A stretch of 64,000 nt of DNA from Symsagittifera roscoffensis (GCF_963678635.1 NC_087067.1:19785639-19849638); one strand, 5' to 3'. Positions 41,628-54,181 are shown, numbered from the stretch's first letter. Numbers and translations are program-made. Notes: generated from the letters alone by a model not told the origin.

Positions 41628-42480
41628 TCAGATTATGGTGATAATTACTAACACAGCTCCATGACTTGTTGTTAAAATATTTTGACCAGTTTGTCGGCCA
41701 TGACCAGTTTGTCGGCCATATAAGTGCATGTTATTGTTACTATAGGGTCTATTGGTAGACTTATAAATATTATTATGTTGATAATTGGAAAGCAATTTTT
41801 GGTTGAAATTTGCTTTTCCAGTATAATCAGGGGCTGGTTTTACCCTCGGGGTTTTATTTGAGTGTTTGAACACGTATGAGCCGAGGTAATTGCGCAAAAG
41901 TGGTATACCTAATTCAGCGTTCAGGTGTATAGTTTCAAAATAAAAACTCTGATAGCTCTCCAAGCTTTTGATGTTTGAATTTAGATTTAGCACCTCAAAT
42001 CCCGTCGTCGAACCTTACATTTCATTCAGAAAACAATTATAATGATCAATTTTGTCATTAGCATCATCATTGTTAGTTATTGGCGGTATTTTGCAAATAA
42101 CAATCAAATCCGGTGAAAAATTTGCAGTTATTAAAGCGATAAATCCTTCATATTTGGCGCTAAATTCATCAACCGTTTAGTAATTTTTTTTAAGATGGAG
42201 TTTGTCCCATCTTAGATTATCACACACTTAAGTTTTTTTTCGCTATATTGGTCCAGGAATTTTATTTTCTCCTTAGTGGAGCTACCCCTGTATGCATGAA
42301 CAACTGTATCATTGGGGAAAATTTCAGTTTTTACCCTTAGCAATTACACTTGAACCCAAAATTAACTTACACACTCCTCTGGTATAGGAAAAGGCGAAAA
42401 GTTTCTCACAGGTTTTGATACTTCTTTTGCTTTCGTCGACGTTGACTGTAGTTTGCCATCCTTGTCTGCTTCCAAGATTA
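41628..42480 (-). pseudogene. LINE-2 ORF1 remnant: SGNH esterase-like
   Basis: In the minus direction fragments read LILGSSVIAKG (block I), FPNDTVVHAYRGSSTKEKI, CVII then DGTNSILKK (block III), SPDLIVICKIPPITNND and, at 41993-41880, ETIHLNAELGIPLLRNYL (block V, with His). This is the SGNH esterase ORF1 known from CR1/L2 LINEs. It is interrupted by several stops and frameshifts. It lies directly upstream of LINE-2 copy C, so it is most likely that copy's ORF1. Confidence 0.7.
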
Positions 42481-42597
42481 GTTTAATCGGGATTAGTTCA
42501 AAATTGTAGAATGGTTGCTTAAATAGAATATTGTAAAATTAAATATAAAAAATTAAAATGCGTTGAAATTACCACTGGAATAAAACATCAGATTTAT

Positions 42598-42707
42598 AAT
42601 CAGAAGGTCAAAAGTATCAAAGTAACCGAGGTAACAGTCAGGACTCCCTTCATCGCGTATTCTAGTCAAAATCTTTGGTTTTTTCTAGATATGGAAGTGA
42701 TAATGAT
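42598..42707. repeat. Repeat R2, copy 2 (unoccupied site of LINE-1)
   Basis: Matches 5159-5271 and continues directly into sequence equivalent to 28721 onward. It therefore shows the structure before LINE-1 inserted. Confidence 0.8.
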
Positions 42708-45200
42708 GAAAGAAGATGACAAGCGTTGATGTCCTTACAAATAAAATCGATACGGTTTACGTTTCTTCAATAAGAGTACGCAACTCGACACGAGAAAATA
42801 TAATACACAAGTGTTACAATTAAAAAAAATTCCTCGAAATTTATTTTGTCATTTATTGTTCCGAGTACGCAAACAGCGTTCGCAATCTGTATTGCCAGGA
42901 AGATTCTCTGTTTTAAAATGCTGCCTGCTCTAGGTTTCTCAGTGCTTATGCTTAGGTTCTTACAAAGCTTGCTCAAAAAATTTTCTGCGCTGGGGACGGC
43001 CGCGCCTTGAATCTGAAAAACTAGTGGTTGAAAAAGATATCCATAATTTACAAGATCTTCATACTTGTCAATTTTTCGCTCTTCCACTTCAGCGGCAGTC
43101 GTACCAGGGTTACAAACAGACCCGACACTAATCCTACAAGGAGCTAGGGAGTCTACTACCGTTACATCCCACAAGAGCTGCAAACCAACAGCCTATGGAA
43201 CGAGCGTCAAACCGTCTGTCGCTTCTGATTGGTCCTGTAGAGGTGCCGTGGTTCTCAAACAGACGGAATGTGAGTAGAAGATAAACTCTGCTTTAAAAGG
43301 GCATTCAGGTTTGAATGCCTAGAGAATCTCATGCACTTTTGAGGCAAGAAAGACCATGCCAACCATCTTTGGTAACGTCTTTTCACCACACGCATTCTTG
43401 CCGTTCGCATATTTTTGAACCTAATCGAAGTGCTATCGCAATTCTGAGTTGTTGGTTCGACAGTTTTAACCTTAAATTTTGCACGGGATGACTTTCAACC
43501 ATTGGAAGCCAAATCTATCTTGGAATACGTTGAATGTTTTTACATCCGTTGGTTCGAGTCGTAAAATCAAGTCTGCAATTCCGCTGTCAATTATTGGCTC
43601 TGTCCATTTGTTTGGATTTCTTTTTCCGGAGCCATTTCAATTGTTTCACGTTCAAACCACCGTTTAGGCGCATCATCATAGGTTCCATCCACATGCTCCA
43701 TACTAAAGATTTTGCTTAAGGCATTTTTCTCTCTTACTGCTGAGGCTAAGAAAGCGGGTAAAGCTAGTAGGCAAGCGGAAGAAACGCCCAAGCCACCTTT
43801 GGCTGCCAAGAGAACTGCTTATAAAAACTGACTATCATCCATTTTCACATTAGTGACCTTGCATAATGAATTTCTCACTATTTTGTCGTAGCGTTCCAAA
43901 AAATCATGACAAATCTATCTTGGCACGCGTTGAATCTTTTTACGTCCGTAAAATCAAGTCTGCAATTTCGCTGTCAAAAATTGGCTCCGTCCAATTTTTT
44001 TGGATTTCATTTTCCGGAGCCTTTTCAATTTTTCCAAGTTCAAACCACCGTTTAAGTGCATTATCATAGGTTCCATCCACATGCTCCAAACCAAAGATTT
44101 TGCTCAAGGCATCTTTCGCTCCTACTGCTGAGGCTAAGAAAGCGGGTAAAGCGAGTAGACGAGCGGAAGAAAAGCCCAAGCCACCTTTGGCTGCCGGGAG
44201 AACTGCTTGTAAAAACTGGTTATCATCCAATTTCACGTTAGTGACCTTGCACAACGAATTTCTTAGTAATTTGTCGTAGCGTTCCAAGAAATCATTTTGC
44301 AAAAAAAGGGCTCGTACGCAAAAAATATAGGAGTTTTGGCATGCTAAAGCAATTTTTCAGGAGGTAAAAACCATAATGGGCGTCTAGTTTGTCAATGACA
44401 TTCGAGGTTTTTTCAAGCTCCTTAATTTTTTCGTCGAGCAACTCTTTTCGGGAAAGTTCGCCGATTGGAGATCCTAAAATGAGGAGTTCTTCTTTTGTTT
44501 TTATTTTCATTGTGGGGCTTATTTTTCGAAATTGTGTTAAAATTGAATTATACTGTGTACTAGTAGTCGATCACAAAAAACAAAGTTCGCACTTCTCAGT
44601 CTTCAAGCTCAGGCCGTAAATTTGTTCCGATTTCAGAATGTTTTTAAGATCCCGGAGTACTACCCTATAATCGCCGGCTAAATTTCCACCATCTAAATAC
44701 CAGATGTTAATTTTCGACTCCAACTGTTTGACTAGTGTCCGAATGGTTTCCATGAAAAAAGGGTGGGGCTTCAGGATCACCTTACTGAATTCCGTCTTCT
44801 GACATTCTGACAGAGCTTCCGTAAAAAAGGTAACCAGGTTTACTATACGCGCAATGGGTGTAATTTTACAAATTGGGGCGATTTGAAAAAACATGATTCA
44901 GCATTGTTTCTCTATTTAGAGATTTAAAGGCATTCTTAATATCTAGTTTTGACAGAACAGTGCATTTTGGATCGTCGTTTCAAAAAGACCGTGCAGCTAT
45001 TTCTGCTCCTCGTTGGGTACCGCATCCAATTTTGTTGCTCACAGAGGGCCTTGCTTTCAGCGCATTTAGACGCGATACGCATTTAGACCCTCCGTCTATC
45101 TTTATGAGTGCAATAAGCTTTGCGCCAAAAAAGAAAGGTCTTTATGGGTTCGGGTTTTTTGCCATTTCCATTGACGCTTATCAGCTTAGTAAGCAATTTC
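42708..45200 (-). mobile_element. LINE-R copy 3: decayed, with an internal 0.4-kb duplication
   Basis: Matches copy 1 from the 3' tail (42711 onward) through the nuclease-like domain (43183-42767, LLWDVTVVDSLAPC), thumb (44302-43940) and RT (44894-44571, with WYLDGGNLAGDY). The segment 43510-43910 is repeated at 43912-44290. The two differ by roughly a tenth, so the duplication is old or was made between diverged copies. Many stops and frameshifts; non-functional. Confidence 0.78.
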
Positions 45201-46100
45201 AGAAAATTAAGTGCTACACTGCCACTCGACTAGCGAAAAAGTTCTTTCAAAATATCAGATTAAAAGTTAACAACAAACAAAATAGAAGCGTACAAAAATA
45301 AAGTAAATCCAATCATAGAAACATCGATAAAAAAAACTGATGATACATACAAAACCTTTAATGAAAACGGAACTCGCGCCAGTATTTGTGTGCGTACATA
45401 CTGGATTAGACTGAACTTCATCTAGTGTAGAACTCTTTGAGGACCGATCGTTTTGGCAGACCAACCTTTTAGCATAAAAAGTGAAAAACGAGCCTTCAAG
45501 CAGAGCAACGTAATAAAGTGATGGATGATGTGATTGACAGGCTCAAAAAACGCTCAGTCAGGGTCAAGCTTCCCCAGTTAAGTCAATTATCTAACGACTT
45601 CACAACAAAATTGTCAACTTCTAAAACACAAGTCTAAATTAGCGGCAAAACAAAGATTTCCGCGCACAATAACACTCGTGTTGAAATGAAGGGCAGCGAA
45701 GCAAGCGGTCGCTTATCGCCAATGCAGCGTTTGAAGTTGGCAATGGAGAAGCAGTTGAACAGCGATTATCAAAACTCATTTGTTGAGTGCGATGACTAAT
45801 CATGTAATTGGCTGTCGGTCATTTCTTTTTGCATTTGTAAGAGTTTTTTCTTATCGGTAAGACATTGATTAAGATAATTTACTCAATTGAACTCAATTAT
45901 GTTTTCAATTCCGATAAAAATTTTGTTTTTACGCAGTGCGGTGGTTGATTTCATTCCCAATTCACCTTTTTTTATAGAGACATCATTGAAGTCGCATTAA
46001 TTTGTGGCAAATAAAAATTGCTGGATAACCTAAATGTGGTAAAACAAAACAGTGAAGCAAGGCAATCAAAAACATCGTAGACAGCTGTTTTCCAATTGTA
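45201..46100. other. Mostly unassigned; contains a possible coding stretch
   Basis: A plus-strand frame at about 45520-45798 reads MDDVIDRLKKRSVRVKLPQL on, then one stop, then continues in the same frame as VEMKGSEASGRLSPMQRLKL to FVECDD-stop. Base composition is less AT-rich than around it and the amino-acid composition looks protein-like. It may be a broken gene or exon; no family recognised. The rest shows nothing. Confidence 0.35.
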
Positions 46101-46101
46101 T

Positions 46102-47257
46102 CAACAGTCCAAATTCCTTGAGCCATTTTTGGCAAAATTTTTCTTCAAGAATTTGGAATGAAAGATTCAAATCTAGATCAAACGTATTTGCATTATCTTT
46201 TTTTCTCTACATAATCATCATTGATAACAAGAGGGTCTGATTCCAAAATCTGCTCATCAAATTGTTGACAAAAAATTACAATCTCAGCAAAAAAGGAAGT
46301 AATCTCGTGTAAAGATTTTTGTAACTGACTCAGACCATTATTTGAAGTTATAGATGACGCATACACCATGCAATTGTCTGTATACTGTACCAAAGTACAT
46401 CCATCGCAGATACAATTTTGAATATCATTGACATGAAAATTGAACACAACGGACCCAGCACTGTTCCCTGCAGCACACCTCTTTTGACTTCAATCCAGTC
46501 CGAAATAATTCCTAACACATTGACTCTTTGAACGCGTTCATTCAAAAATACAGTCCAAATACAGTCCGAATTCCTTGAGCCTATTTTGGCAAAATTTTTT
46601 GGTTCAAGAAATACAGTCCGAATTCCTTGAACCATTTTTGGCAAAACTTTTCCTCAAGAATTTGGAATGAAAGATTCAAATCTAGATCAAACGTATTTGC
46701 ATTATCTTTTTTTCTCTACATAATGATCATTGATAACAAGACGGTCTGATTCCAAACTCTGCTCATCAATTTGTTGACAAAAAAATTTAAACTCCGATTT
46801 CGATGCAATTAAAAGATAATTGATTCTCAGCAAAAAAGGAAGAAGGTCTGCATACTGTACCAAAGTACATCCATCGCAGATACAACTTTGAATATCATTG
46901 ACATGAAAATTGAACACAGCGGACCCAGCACTGTTCCCTGCAGCACACCTCTTTTGACTACAATCCAGTCCAAAAAAATTCCAAACACATTGACTCTTTG
47001 AACGCGTTCATTCAAAAAACTTTCAATTAAGGTTTTAGCTTTTGTTGAAAAGACACGATAGCGTAAATTTCTAACTGAGTATTATGAGGAATAGAGTCAA
47101 AAGGTTTTGAAAAGTTTAATAAAGCCGCATCAAAACTTTCTTTGGAAGCGGTTTCTTTTTCGTTTTATTTTCTGTTACAAAAAGAAGCGCATCTAGAGTG
47201 GAAATTGTTTTGCGGACACCAAACTGAAAACTAGTCATATTTTGATGTTTTTGCAAG
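46102..47257 (-). mobile_element. LINE-3 RT fragment, partly triplicated, ends at assembly gap
   Basis: Minus-strand RT pieces: RGVLQGTVLGPL, FNFHVNDIQNCICDGCTLVQ, and near 47100 FQFGVRKTISTLDALLF. The motif 'acagtccgaattccttga' with the following 'attttggcaaaatttt' begins three units, near 46110, 46558 and 46613. The units at 46110-46560 and 46613-47020 are otherwise near-identical. It is dead: no Y-x-DD box remains and many frames are broken. It could be an assembly artefact because the gap follows. Confidence 0.65.
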
Positions 47258-47457
47258 NNNNNNNNNNNNNNNNNNNNNNNNNNNNNNNNNNNNNNNNNNN
47301 NNNNNNNNNNNNNNNNNNNNNNNNNNNNNNNNNNNNNNNNNNNNNNNNNNNNNNNNNNNNNNNNNNNNNNNNNNNNNNNNNNNNNNNNNNNNNNNNNNNN
47401 NNNNNNNNNNNNNNNNNNNNNNNNNNNNNNNNNNNNNNNNNNNNNNNNNNNNNNNNN
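47258..47457. other. Assembly gap (200 N)
   Basis: Exactly 200 N. The round length suggests a fixed-size scaffold gap. Any frame crossing it is meaningless. Confidence 0.99.
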
Positions 47458-50170
47458 CCTTTTTCAGTTTTGCTGGAAACTTAATTGGATAAGAGCTTAC
47501 ACTACCCAAAAAAAAAAATTTTTTCTTGATTTTCCATCCGAGATAGAGAAATAAGAAATGCCGCATAAAACTACCAAACTTCAACATTCAGCATTGCAAA
47601 AGAGTGATAGTTTAATCGCCAAAGTTTGCAACAAGAAAAAAAAAACAAAATTAAAATTTTCTGAAAAGTTATGAACTATTTGGAGTAAATTTCGTCATAT
47701 CAGCGGTTTGTGGATCTAATTGAAATGTTGATGAGTTTCTTTTTTCATTCTTGGTCGGGTTGTTATTTCAAACGTGTTTGATATTATTGAAAAATTATTA
47801 TATGAACCTTTAAACGTTTGCAACAAAAGTTCAACACTCACATCAAAGTGAAGCAAACCATTGGAACTGAGGCATCATTATTGTGAGTAAAAATTTTTTG
47901 AAGGGCTAAAATCTATCGTTTCATCAACTAAAATTTAGAAAATTTAACAAAATTGGGAATTTGCTAGTTGAACTTCTGCACAATTGCGTTGAAATCTTTT
48001 ATCAAAAGCTACTAATGGCGTAACTGTAAAATGTCTGAGGGAAGATCTTGTATTTTAAAAAAAAAGTTGTTTTCTTTAAATTACGCATCGATTTCTTTGC
48101 GTAAAAATTCTCTGAAAGGCAGACAATAATTCCAATTAGTGTACTTATATGTTTATTATGCCTTGGTTTGCTGTTTCTTAAACGTTCCACCAGTCCAGAA
48201 ACTTTGTGGCTCCCAAATCCTCTAGCCAGAAGGTTGTCAGATATTTGCTTGCTGTTTATTTAGTAACTATTGAGTCGCCCTGGAATAAACCAAGATTTTC
48301 GCCTTCTCTTGATAAAATTAAGTGACTCTTAGTTCGATATTTTTCCCCGGTGTTTCCTAATAAAATCTTTGTGCCAATTGTAATTATCTTGGTTAATTTC
48401 ACTATAAAGATGTTTACTAGTTTTTGCTTCTATTTCATTTTTAGATCCAGAATCTGGAGTTTTGCATCTTTGTAGAGTTCGTGCTTTAATTTGATCGGAA
48501 AAACTTTGAAAACTTTCGAGGTCAAACATGGCGATTAAGAGAAGAAATCAAAAGAGCATTAAAAGAACCGACTGATCGCTAGGAAAATAAACTGATTGTG
48601 ATTTAATTAGTTTCTTCGAAAAAAAACTAGTGTATCACGTTTTCATTCCCACAGCAACATCAACAAAACAAATGACACCAGAAAACTACAAATATATGTG
48701 TCATCAGCCTGCAAACAAAAATTACAATTTGAATTGTTGTACGATGCGGGTATCCGGGCGACTGTCCGTGCAACTGCTAAGCAGGAAGTAAACAATTAGA
48801 AATTTTAATGTTCAAATAGCTTCTCTATACTAAATATCCAGAATTAGTCACAGTAATCTACAGAGGTTCAATAGAATTATAAAACTTTAGGACTAGATTC
48901 GGTTATTATTTGTTTCGGGAGGTTGAATATTTTTACTGATTGTCTCGGGTTTCCTCTTTGATATCGCTAATAGTTGCTGAGCAATAACTCGACTCTTCTC
49001 AGTTTGGTTTCTTTATGCTTGTATTATAAACTTAACAATTATATATATGACGAACTGCTACCACCTGAGAAATTGTTTGTCTGAGTGTCAATATTGTTAA
49101 TGGTTGATATCAGCTCTCAAATATTATAAACTCTCAAATACGTTCAATTTTTAACCTTGATTTTTCCCAAAAAAAAATACTTCCGATTCCCTACAATGTT
49201 TTCTTTCTTGAAAAAGTAGTGTTTCCACTCACGACTGAGCTTGATAAAGTTTATAGCAAGGTTTTTTTGGTAATTAGATAGTATGACAATCATCCGTGAT
49301 AAGCACCATCTTTTTTTTGATATATCTCTATAAACAATTATTATTAGCTTCAAATTTCTTAATTATCATCTGACTGCTCTAAAAACTCTTGGCAGCCTCC
49401 AAGACTCTTTTATCAGATATTTTTGTCGCGTCTACGTCTTCAAGTATGTTTTTTGCTTCCACCAGCATCTTGAAGTGTACTTATCTTCCTCGCTCACATG
49501 GATGGCAGAGTAAAGAAAGGCTTCTGAAATGCCTTGCTAGCGTTTTGGCCGGCGCTATTTCAGTTCAGGGAACAACAAAATGTCGTTCAAACTTGAAGGT
49601 ACCGAGAGTGGATTTTCAACTTTTAGGAATCCCTCCGCTCCCTACACACTAAACTTTAAAAAATTACGATGACCAAATGAGGCAAGCTGAAGGATGCTCA
49701 CTTCCTTCAAGGCATTGTTTACAATGTACATCTTTTTTGCAACTTGAATTTTAAAAATGGTCGTCCCGGGGCAGTACCTACAATTTTTTCAATCAAAAAA
49801 CATACCGTTTGCGTTTGCCTATCCGGCTGGTACCTTCCCATTTTTGATCCAGGAAACGACCAATATTGTAGTGTAATTCTCGGAAAACACATTTCTCTAT
49901 ATTCCCGCCCTTAATTTTTATTCCAATAGTGTTACAAAAACTTCTTTCTTTTTTGTCGTTTCGGAGAGTTTCTTCATATATACGAATGAAAGAGTTTCTT
50001 ACCTTTACTGTACCTGAGCTATTTCTAAAAACTCGACAATTTCGACCTATTTTTTTCCTTAAAGGCCTCATACACAGTAACATCCCTAAAACTGTAATAA
50101 TTTTGATCAATAAAAACCCGGGGTAGAACCACTAAAGCAATAAAACATCACAAAAACGAAGCTTCAAGAA
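47458..50170. other. Unassigned AT-rich region
   Basis: No recognisable gene. A minus frame at 48529-48329 (66 codons, MFDLESFQSFSDQIKARTL on to DFIRKHRGKISN) and a minus stretch near 49470-49390 (NILEDVDATKISDKRVLEAA) look protein-like. Both are isolated and without known family. They may be remnants of elements. Confidence 0.4.
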
Positions 50171-50179
50171 ACAGTTTTC

Positions 50180-51240
50180 AGAGCTCATTTAGCAAAATTC
50201 ATCAATCATCATACACGAGTCAGAATCGACCAGACTCATTTGTGGACAGATATCACGAACTCACTTCAGTGGATTCAAGGATCGACTAAATGCCAGAAAT
50301 TTTTTGGAGCTCTTGAACTACTGAACTTTAGGATTGCACACTACATTGTCTCAATGAAGGCATGCCCAGGACAGCTCAAAACATCCGACGACGGAACAAG
50401 GGCAATACCCTCAGTGTAACTCCACAAAAAATTTAGATGATTACAAGACCACAGTTCATTCATCATTTCGAGCAGCAATGGACGCGACTTCAGCCCATAA
50501 ACTCATCAATACTATCTACTGAAAGCATCGGTTTGGAAATGTACATCAATGCCGATGACAACAGTGAAATCAGTATCAATGAAACAAACATGAGCATCAT
50601 AACTAACGATGACAGCAACAAAATGAACAAGACGACCGCCCAACAGCAAGTTGACGGTCATTTCAACCGTCAGCGGCAAAAACAAGCAAGTATTTTGTTG
50701 CTTACCAAAGTTTTTGTTCTTGGTATCGATTAACGCAATAAGCAGCGTACGTTTTACGCTCGCAGCGTTTTTCAAGGCACAGGACCATCATCAGAACCTA
50801 CAACGGAAATCAATTTCTTTTACACAAGTATATAACTGCAGCAAGGACAGTGATAATAAAGAACCAGGATATCGCTCAAAGCAGCCGCCATCGAAAATTA
50901 ACCACTTCCTTGACAGCTACGGTCTTCTACTGACACGTGAACAAATTCAAAAGTCAAATTTTGACTTTTACACCAAACTACCCATCATTTTAGATGAAGA
51001 ACATTCGTCAACACACCTTCCGGTTAAAGCAATATTACAAACAAACAGAACTCATCTGGGCAGCATACAAAAAATTTCTGAATTTGAATTTTGCTATAGT
51101 TGCATCATTTCTCAAATCAGAAAAACTAAACAAAAATTGTTGCGAACTCAAACGAGCTCGCACCTCTACTGGAGCTTAGCTTTACAACTTACAAACCATT
51201 TCCCTTCCAGCAAACAGGTTTGACGATCTTTTGACAATTC
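50180..51240 (+). mobile_element. Fossil BEL/Pao-like LTR element, pol fragment
   Basis: The plus strand keeps, in order, recognisable pieces of BEL/Pao pol: an RNase-H-like stretch (HLWTDITNSLQWIQGST near 50240) and the start of the integrase zinc-binding region (near 50915-51080, with FYTKLPIILDEEH). It is old and heavily broken, with several breaks. No LTRs were found. Family assignment is tentative. Confidence 0.5.
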
Positions 51241-53138
51241 GTCTCCCGAACATGATGACAAAACAACAAACTATATGGATTATTTTTGACATGCCTCACC
51301 GCCCGCGCATTACACTTAAAAATGTGCCAGGGTTTTTAAGCAGACTCATTCATGAACGCTCCTCGACGCTTTTTCCGCAGACAAGAAGCCAAGCTTGATA
51401 AAATTCATTTGGCTGAGTCGAAAAAAAGTGAAAAAATTCTATAATGAAATCAAAAAATAAAAACATTTCCCAAGCTTCTCAGGCAGGAAACAAACTGCCA
51501 TGAGATGTTTTTAAATTCATCCTTCAATTACAAATTTAGCTAGTAGTTTTCAAAAAGGTAGTTTTCGAGATTAGTGAAGAAATTTAAGAGAAACGGTGGA
51601 AATTTTGAAAAAAAAGATTTTCCGAAGTCCATACCGGTTTTTCTAAAACAAAACAGGGTAAAATATTTTACGCAGGGAAGATCTAAGCACCATGTTTTCA
51701 AGAAGACACCATCATTTGCAGAATCGCGCTGTAAAATTAAAAAAAAAATGTTTCTAAAATAACGGACAAATTTCCAAAAATTGGACACTTTCTATTTTAT
51801 TTTCAAAACCTAAAGCGTGACTGCTTGCGCAGAAAGCATTCACATAACTGGTTTTTGATTTTTGATTGGATTCACAGAGAAGATTTACATAACTAGTATT
51901 TGTCTTTCAACCCTTTAATCTCAGTTTTCGCATGGTAATTTTTGAGAAAAGCCAAAACGTTCAAAGGGGTTCTAAAAAAGGACATAGAGTAGCCTTTTTG
52001 CAACAAAAATTTACCACTTTATCTTGCAATTCTTCAGATTTGGCATTTGGCAATTAATTCAAGAAAAATAAACAAAAATAAATATTAAACAGAATGTCAA
52101 AAATAGGCTTCTTTGAGGCCATAATTTTTATCAACCTAATTAAGTGAATAGCCGCTTATGAGGGGCGGAGATGCACGTGATTTTTTTTCTGGAAGCCTCA
52201 ATCTCAGATTTGTGCGGTTAGTACTTGAGAAGTTGACAAAACTTGGTCAAATACCCAAAACTCGGTCAAAAGAATGCGGTCAAAAATCCTCCAACTGAAA
52301 GTTTTGAAGGCTGTAGAACGTGGGGTAAATTGAAAAGAAACTAACGAAGTTTGCAGGCACATTAGAGAGTAATCCAGTCTTCCCTATTTCCCTTTTTTTA
52401 CTGCTTTCCATTTGAAAAAAAAATACGTTTCTGCAAAAAGTGCAATTTTTTTTCAAAACATCTCAAATTGATGTACAGAAAACAACAAATCCCATACACT
52501 TTCAAAATACCTTTTTTTTCAAACACAAATAGACACTAAAAAAATAAAAGCAGCATTTGCCATTGAATTTCTTATGTGAATAAAGGCATTAAAATTATTA
52601 AATTGAAGTAAACTAAAACTAACAACAAATGAGCATTTTTCTTTGCTCATGTTCTCTTTGCGAAAAACACGTCCAGAAACACAATCGACAGCTACGAAGG
52701 ATATTTCAAAAAAAATTATCGAGCGGCAACTGAGCCGACGAAACTTAAAGTTTCACGTAGAACCGAAGATGTATTTTTTTCATGAAAAACTTTGACCTTC
52801 AAGTTCTATTCTAAGAAATTCAGCATTTTGTAAGATCCTGAATAAAACTTTTAAAACAATTCTGTCCTTGAACTGGCCCCAAATTAGGTCATTAAGCCAA
52901 TAAACTATAGGCCGACATCATATAAGCCGATAATACTTTTTATGTGAAAAAAAAACAGAAAAACAAAAGAAGTCGAGGCTAAAAAAATAAAAACTGCATG
53001 AGTTTTTCAAAACATTAGAAGCAATTACATTAAAAATTACGCACAAAAAGTAGTTCTACGATGTGACAACTAAGCTGACAAACTATAGAGGAACAATTTT
53101 TTGGAAAGGAATATTTCCAATTTGAAAAAAAAAAATTC
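51241..53138. other. AT-rich region with scattered repeat pieces
   Basis: A piece at about 52120-52345 ('tagccgcttatgaggggcgg', 'atctcagattt', 'gaaggctgtagaacgtgggg') matches the tandem unit and its flank at 61320-61560. Pieces at 52715-52745 ('gagcggcaactgagccga') and 52885-52980 ('aaactataggccga') resemble 63590-63610 and 63740-63960. No gene seen. Confidence 0.5.
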
Positions 53139-53206
53139 GAGGTCAAATTTGAACCCACGGGCTTTACCGTCCCAGGCGTACTCGTAATACATAGACCAAG
53201 TGTGCC
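53139..53206 (-). repeat. tRNA-derived SINE head 1
   Basis: The minus strand has an A-box-like 'cttggtctatgtattacgag' and a B-box GGTTCAAATTT at tRNA-like spacing. The acceptor arm does not pair well, so it is not a working tRNA. Confidence 0.5.
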
Positions 53207-53250
53207 GGAAACGCAAAAAATAATTGAAATCTTTAGTGAACCTAATTTTA

Positions 53251-53635
53251 AAACACAGCCAACTGACAGTTTGAAAAAAGTAATGAATGCAGACAAACTG
53301 GAAAAAAACTGACTCGTTTTTTCAAAAACTTTCACTTTTTGAAACTTGAAGAAAAAAAATAGATGGCCTTAAAACTTTTTGAATTTGTACAACAATTTAT
53401 GATGGACACTGTTTTGATAAAATTAACCAAATTTCAGAAAACTGGATCAATAGGCAAAACTTTCATTTCGCTGGGAAATCTGATAATTAATTTCCATTTT
53501 CGAAATTCAAAGTCGATCAACTTTTTTGTGACTGTTACATTTTTGCTGTTCGATGGCGGATTTTGCCTTCCTGTTAACAATAGAAATGCACTGAACTTGA
53601 ACAGAAATCACAAGTCAAACCGCGAAAAATCAAAA
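53251..53635 (+). repeat. Dispersed intronic repeat family, copy 3
   Basis: The longest copy: starts near AGCCAACTGACAGTTTG and ends at AACCGCGAAAAA. Closest to copy 1 (2196-2455). Flanked on both sides by tRNA-like heads, so it may be the body of a SINE. Confidence 0.7.
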
Positions 53636-53777
53636 TTGAGCGTGAACAAATTTTCCCGAAAAAAAAAAAAAAATCAGCAAGACCTTTATAAGAGTACTCA
53701 CTGCGTTCATTAGCCTTAATTACCAGAGACAAAGCCTAGAATAGTCGGACAATTTCAGTTTCTAGAAAAAAAACTGG

Positions 53778-53846
53778 TCGCGACGGGAATCGAAATTCTG
53801 GGATTTTTCGTCTCAAGCATGGGTGTTACCACTGCACCAAATGCAC
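53778..53846 (-). repeat. tRNA-derived SINE head 2
   Basis: The minus strand has an A-box-like TGGTGCAGTGGTAACACC and a B-box-like TTCGATTCCCG. A different parental tRNA from heads 1 and 3. Confidence 0.55.
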
Positions 53847-54107
53847 AGCCTTGAATTCTAAAGAAAACAACTTAAATTTTTTCAATAAACAAACAAGAAA
53901 TGAACCACAACTTCGTGGAACTCAATTACTTGCCCAAAACTGGAATACACTTAAATGTTTTCATTATTTTGAGAAAAAAATGTCTCAACTCTAGGCAAAT
54001 TTGGAACAGCGGGAAAAAGCTGACCAAAAACGCAGACCAACCTAAGTTCGACGGACGAAAACTCTTTGACGCGCGGGCAATTTTACGCCCCACTCAGATA
54101 AAAAACA

Positions 54108-54181
54108 AGTCGCCCGGATTCGAACCATTGACCTTTGACTTTGGTGCGTTGGCTCTTCGCCACATGCGCGAATTAACGTCT
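54108..54181 (-). repeat. tRNA-derived SINE head 3
   Basis: The minus strand has A-box TGTGGCGAAGAGCCAACGC and a perfect B-box GGTTCGAATCC followed by GGGCGAC. The best tRNA-like match in the window. End pairing is incomplete. Confidence 0.6.

Noticed and set aside
47231-47587. Frame across the N gap
   Set aside because: Consists mostly of undetermined bases.
49793-50110. Minus-strand 105-codon frame as a gene
   Set aside because: AT-driven composition, no recognisable domain, no splice context.
54108-54181. Functional tRNA gene
   Set aside because: A and B boxes are present but the acceptor stem does not pair convincingly; better read as a SINE head. The same holds for the other four tRNA-like stretches.
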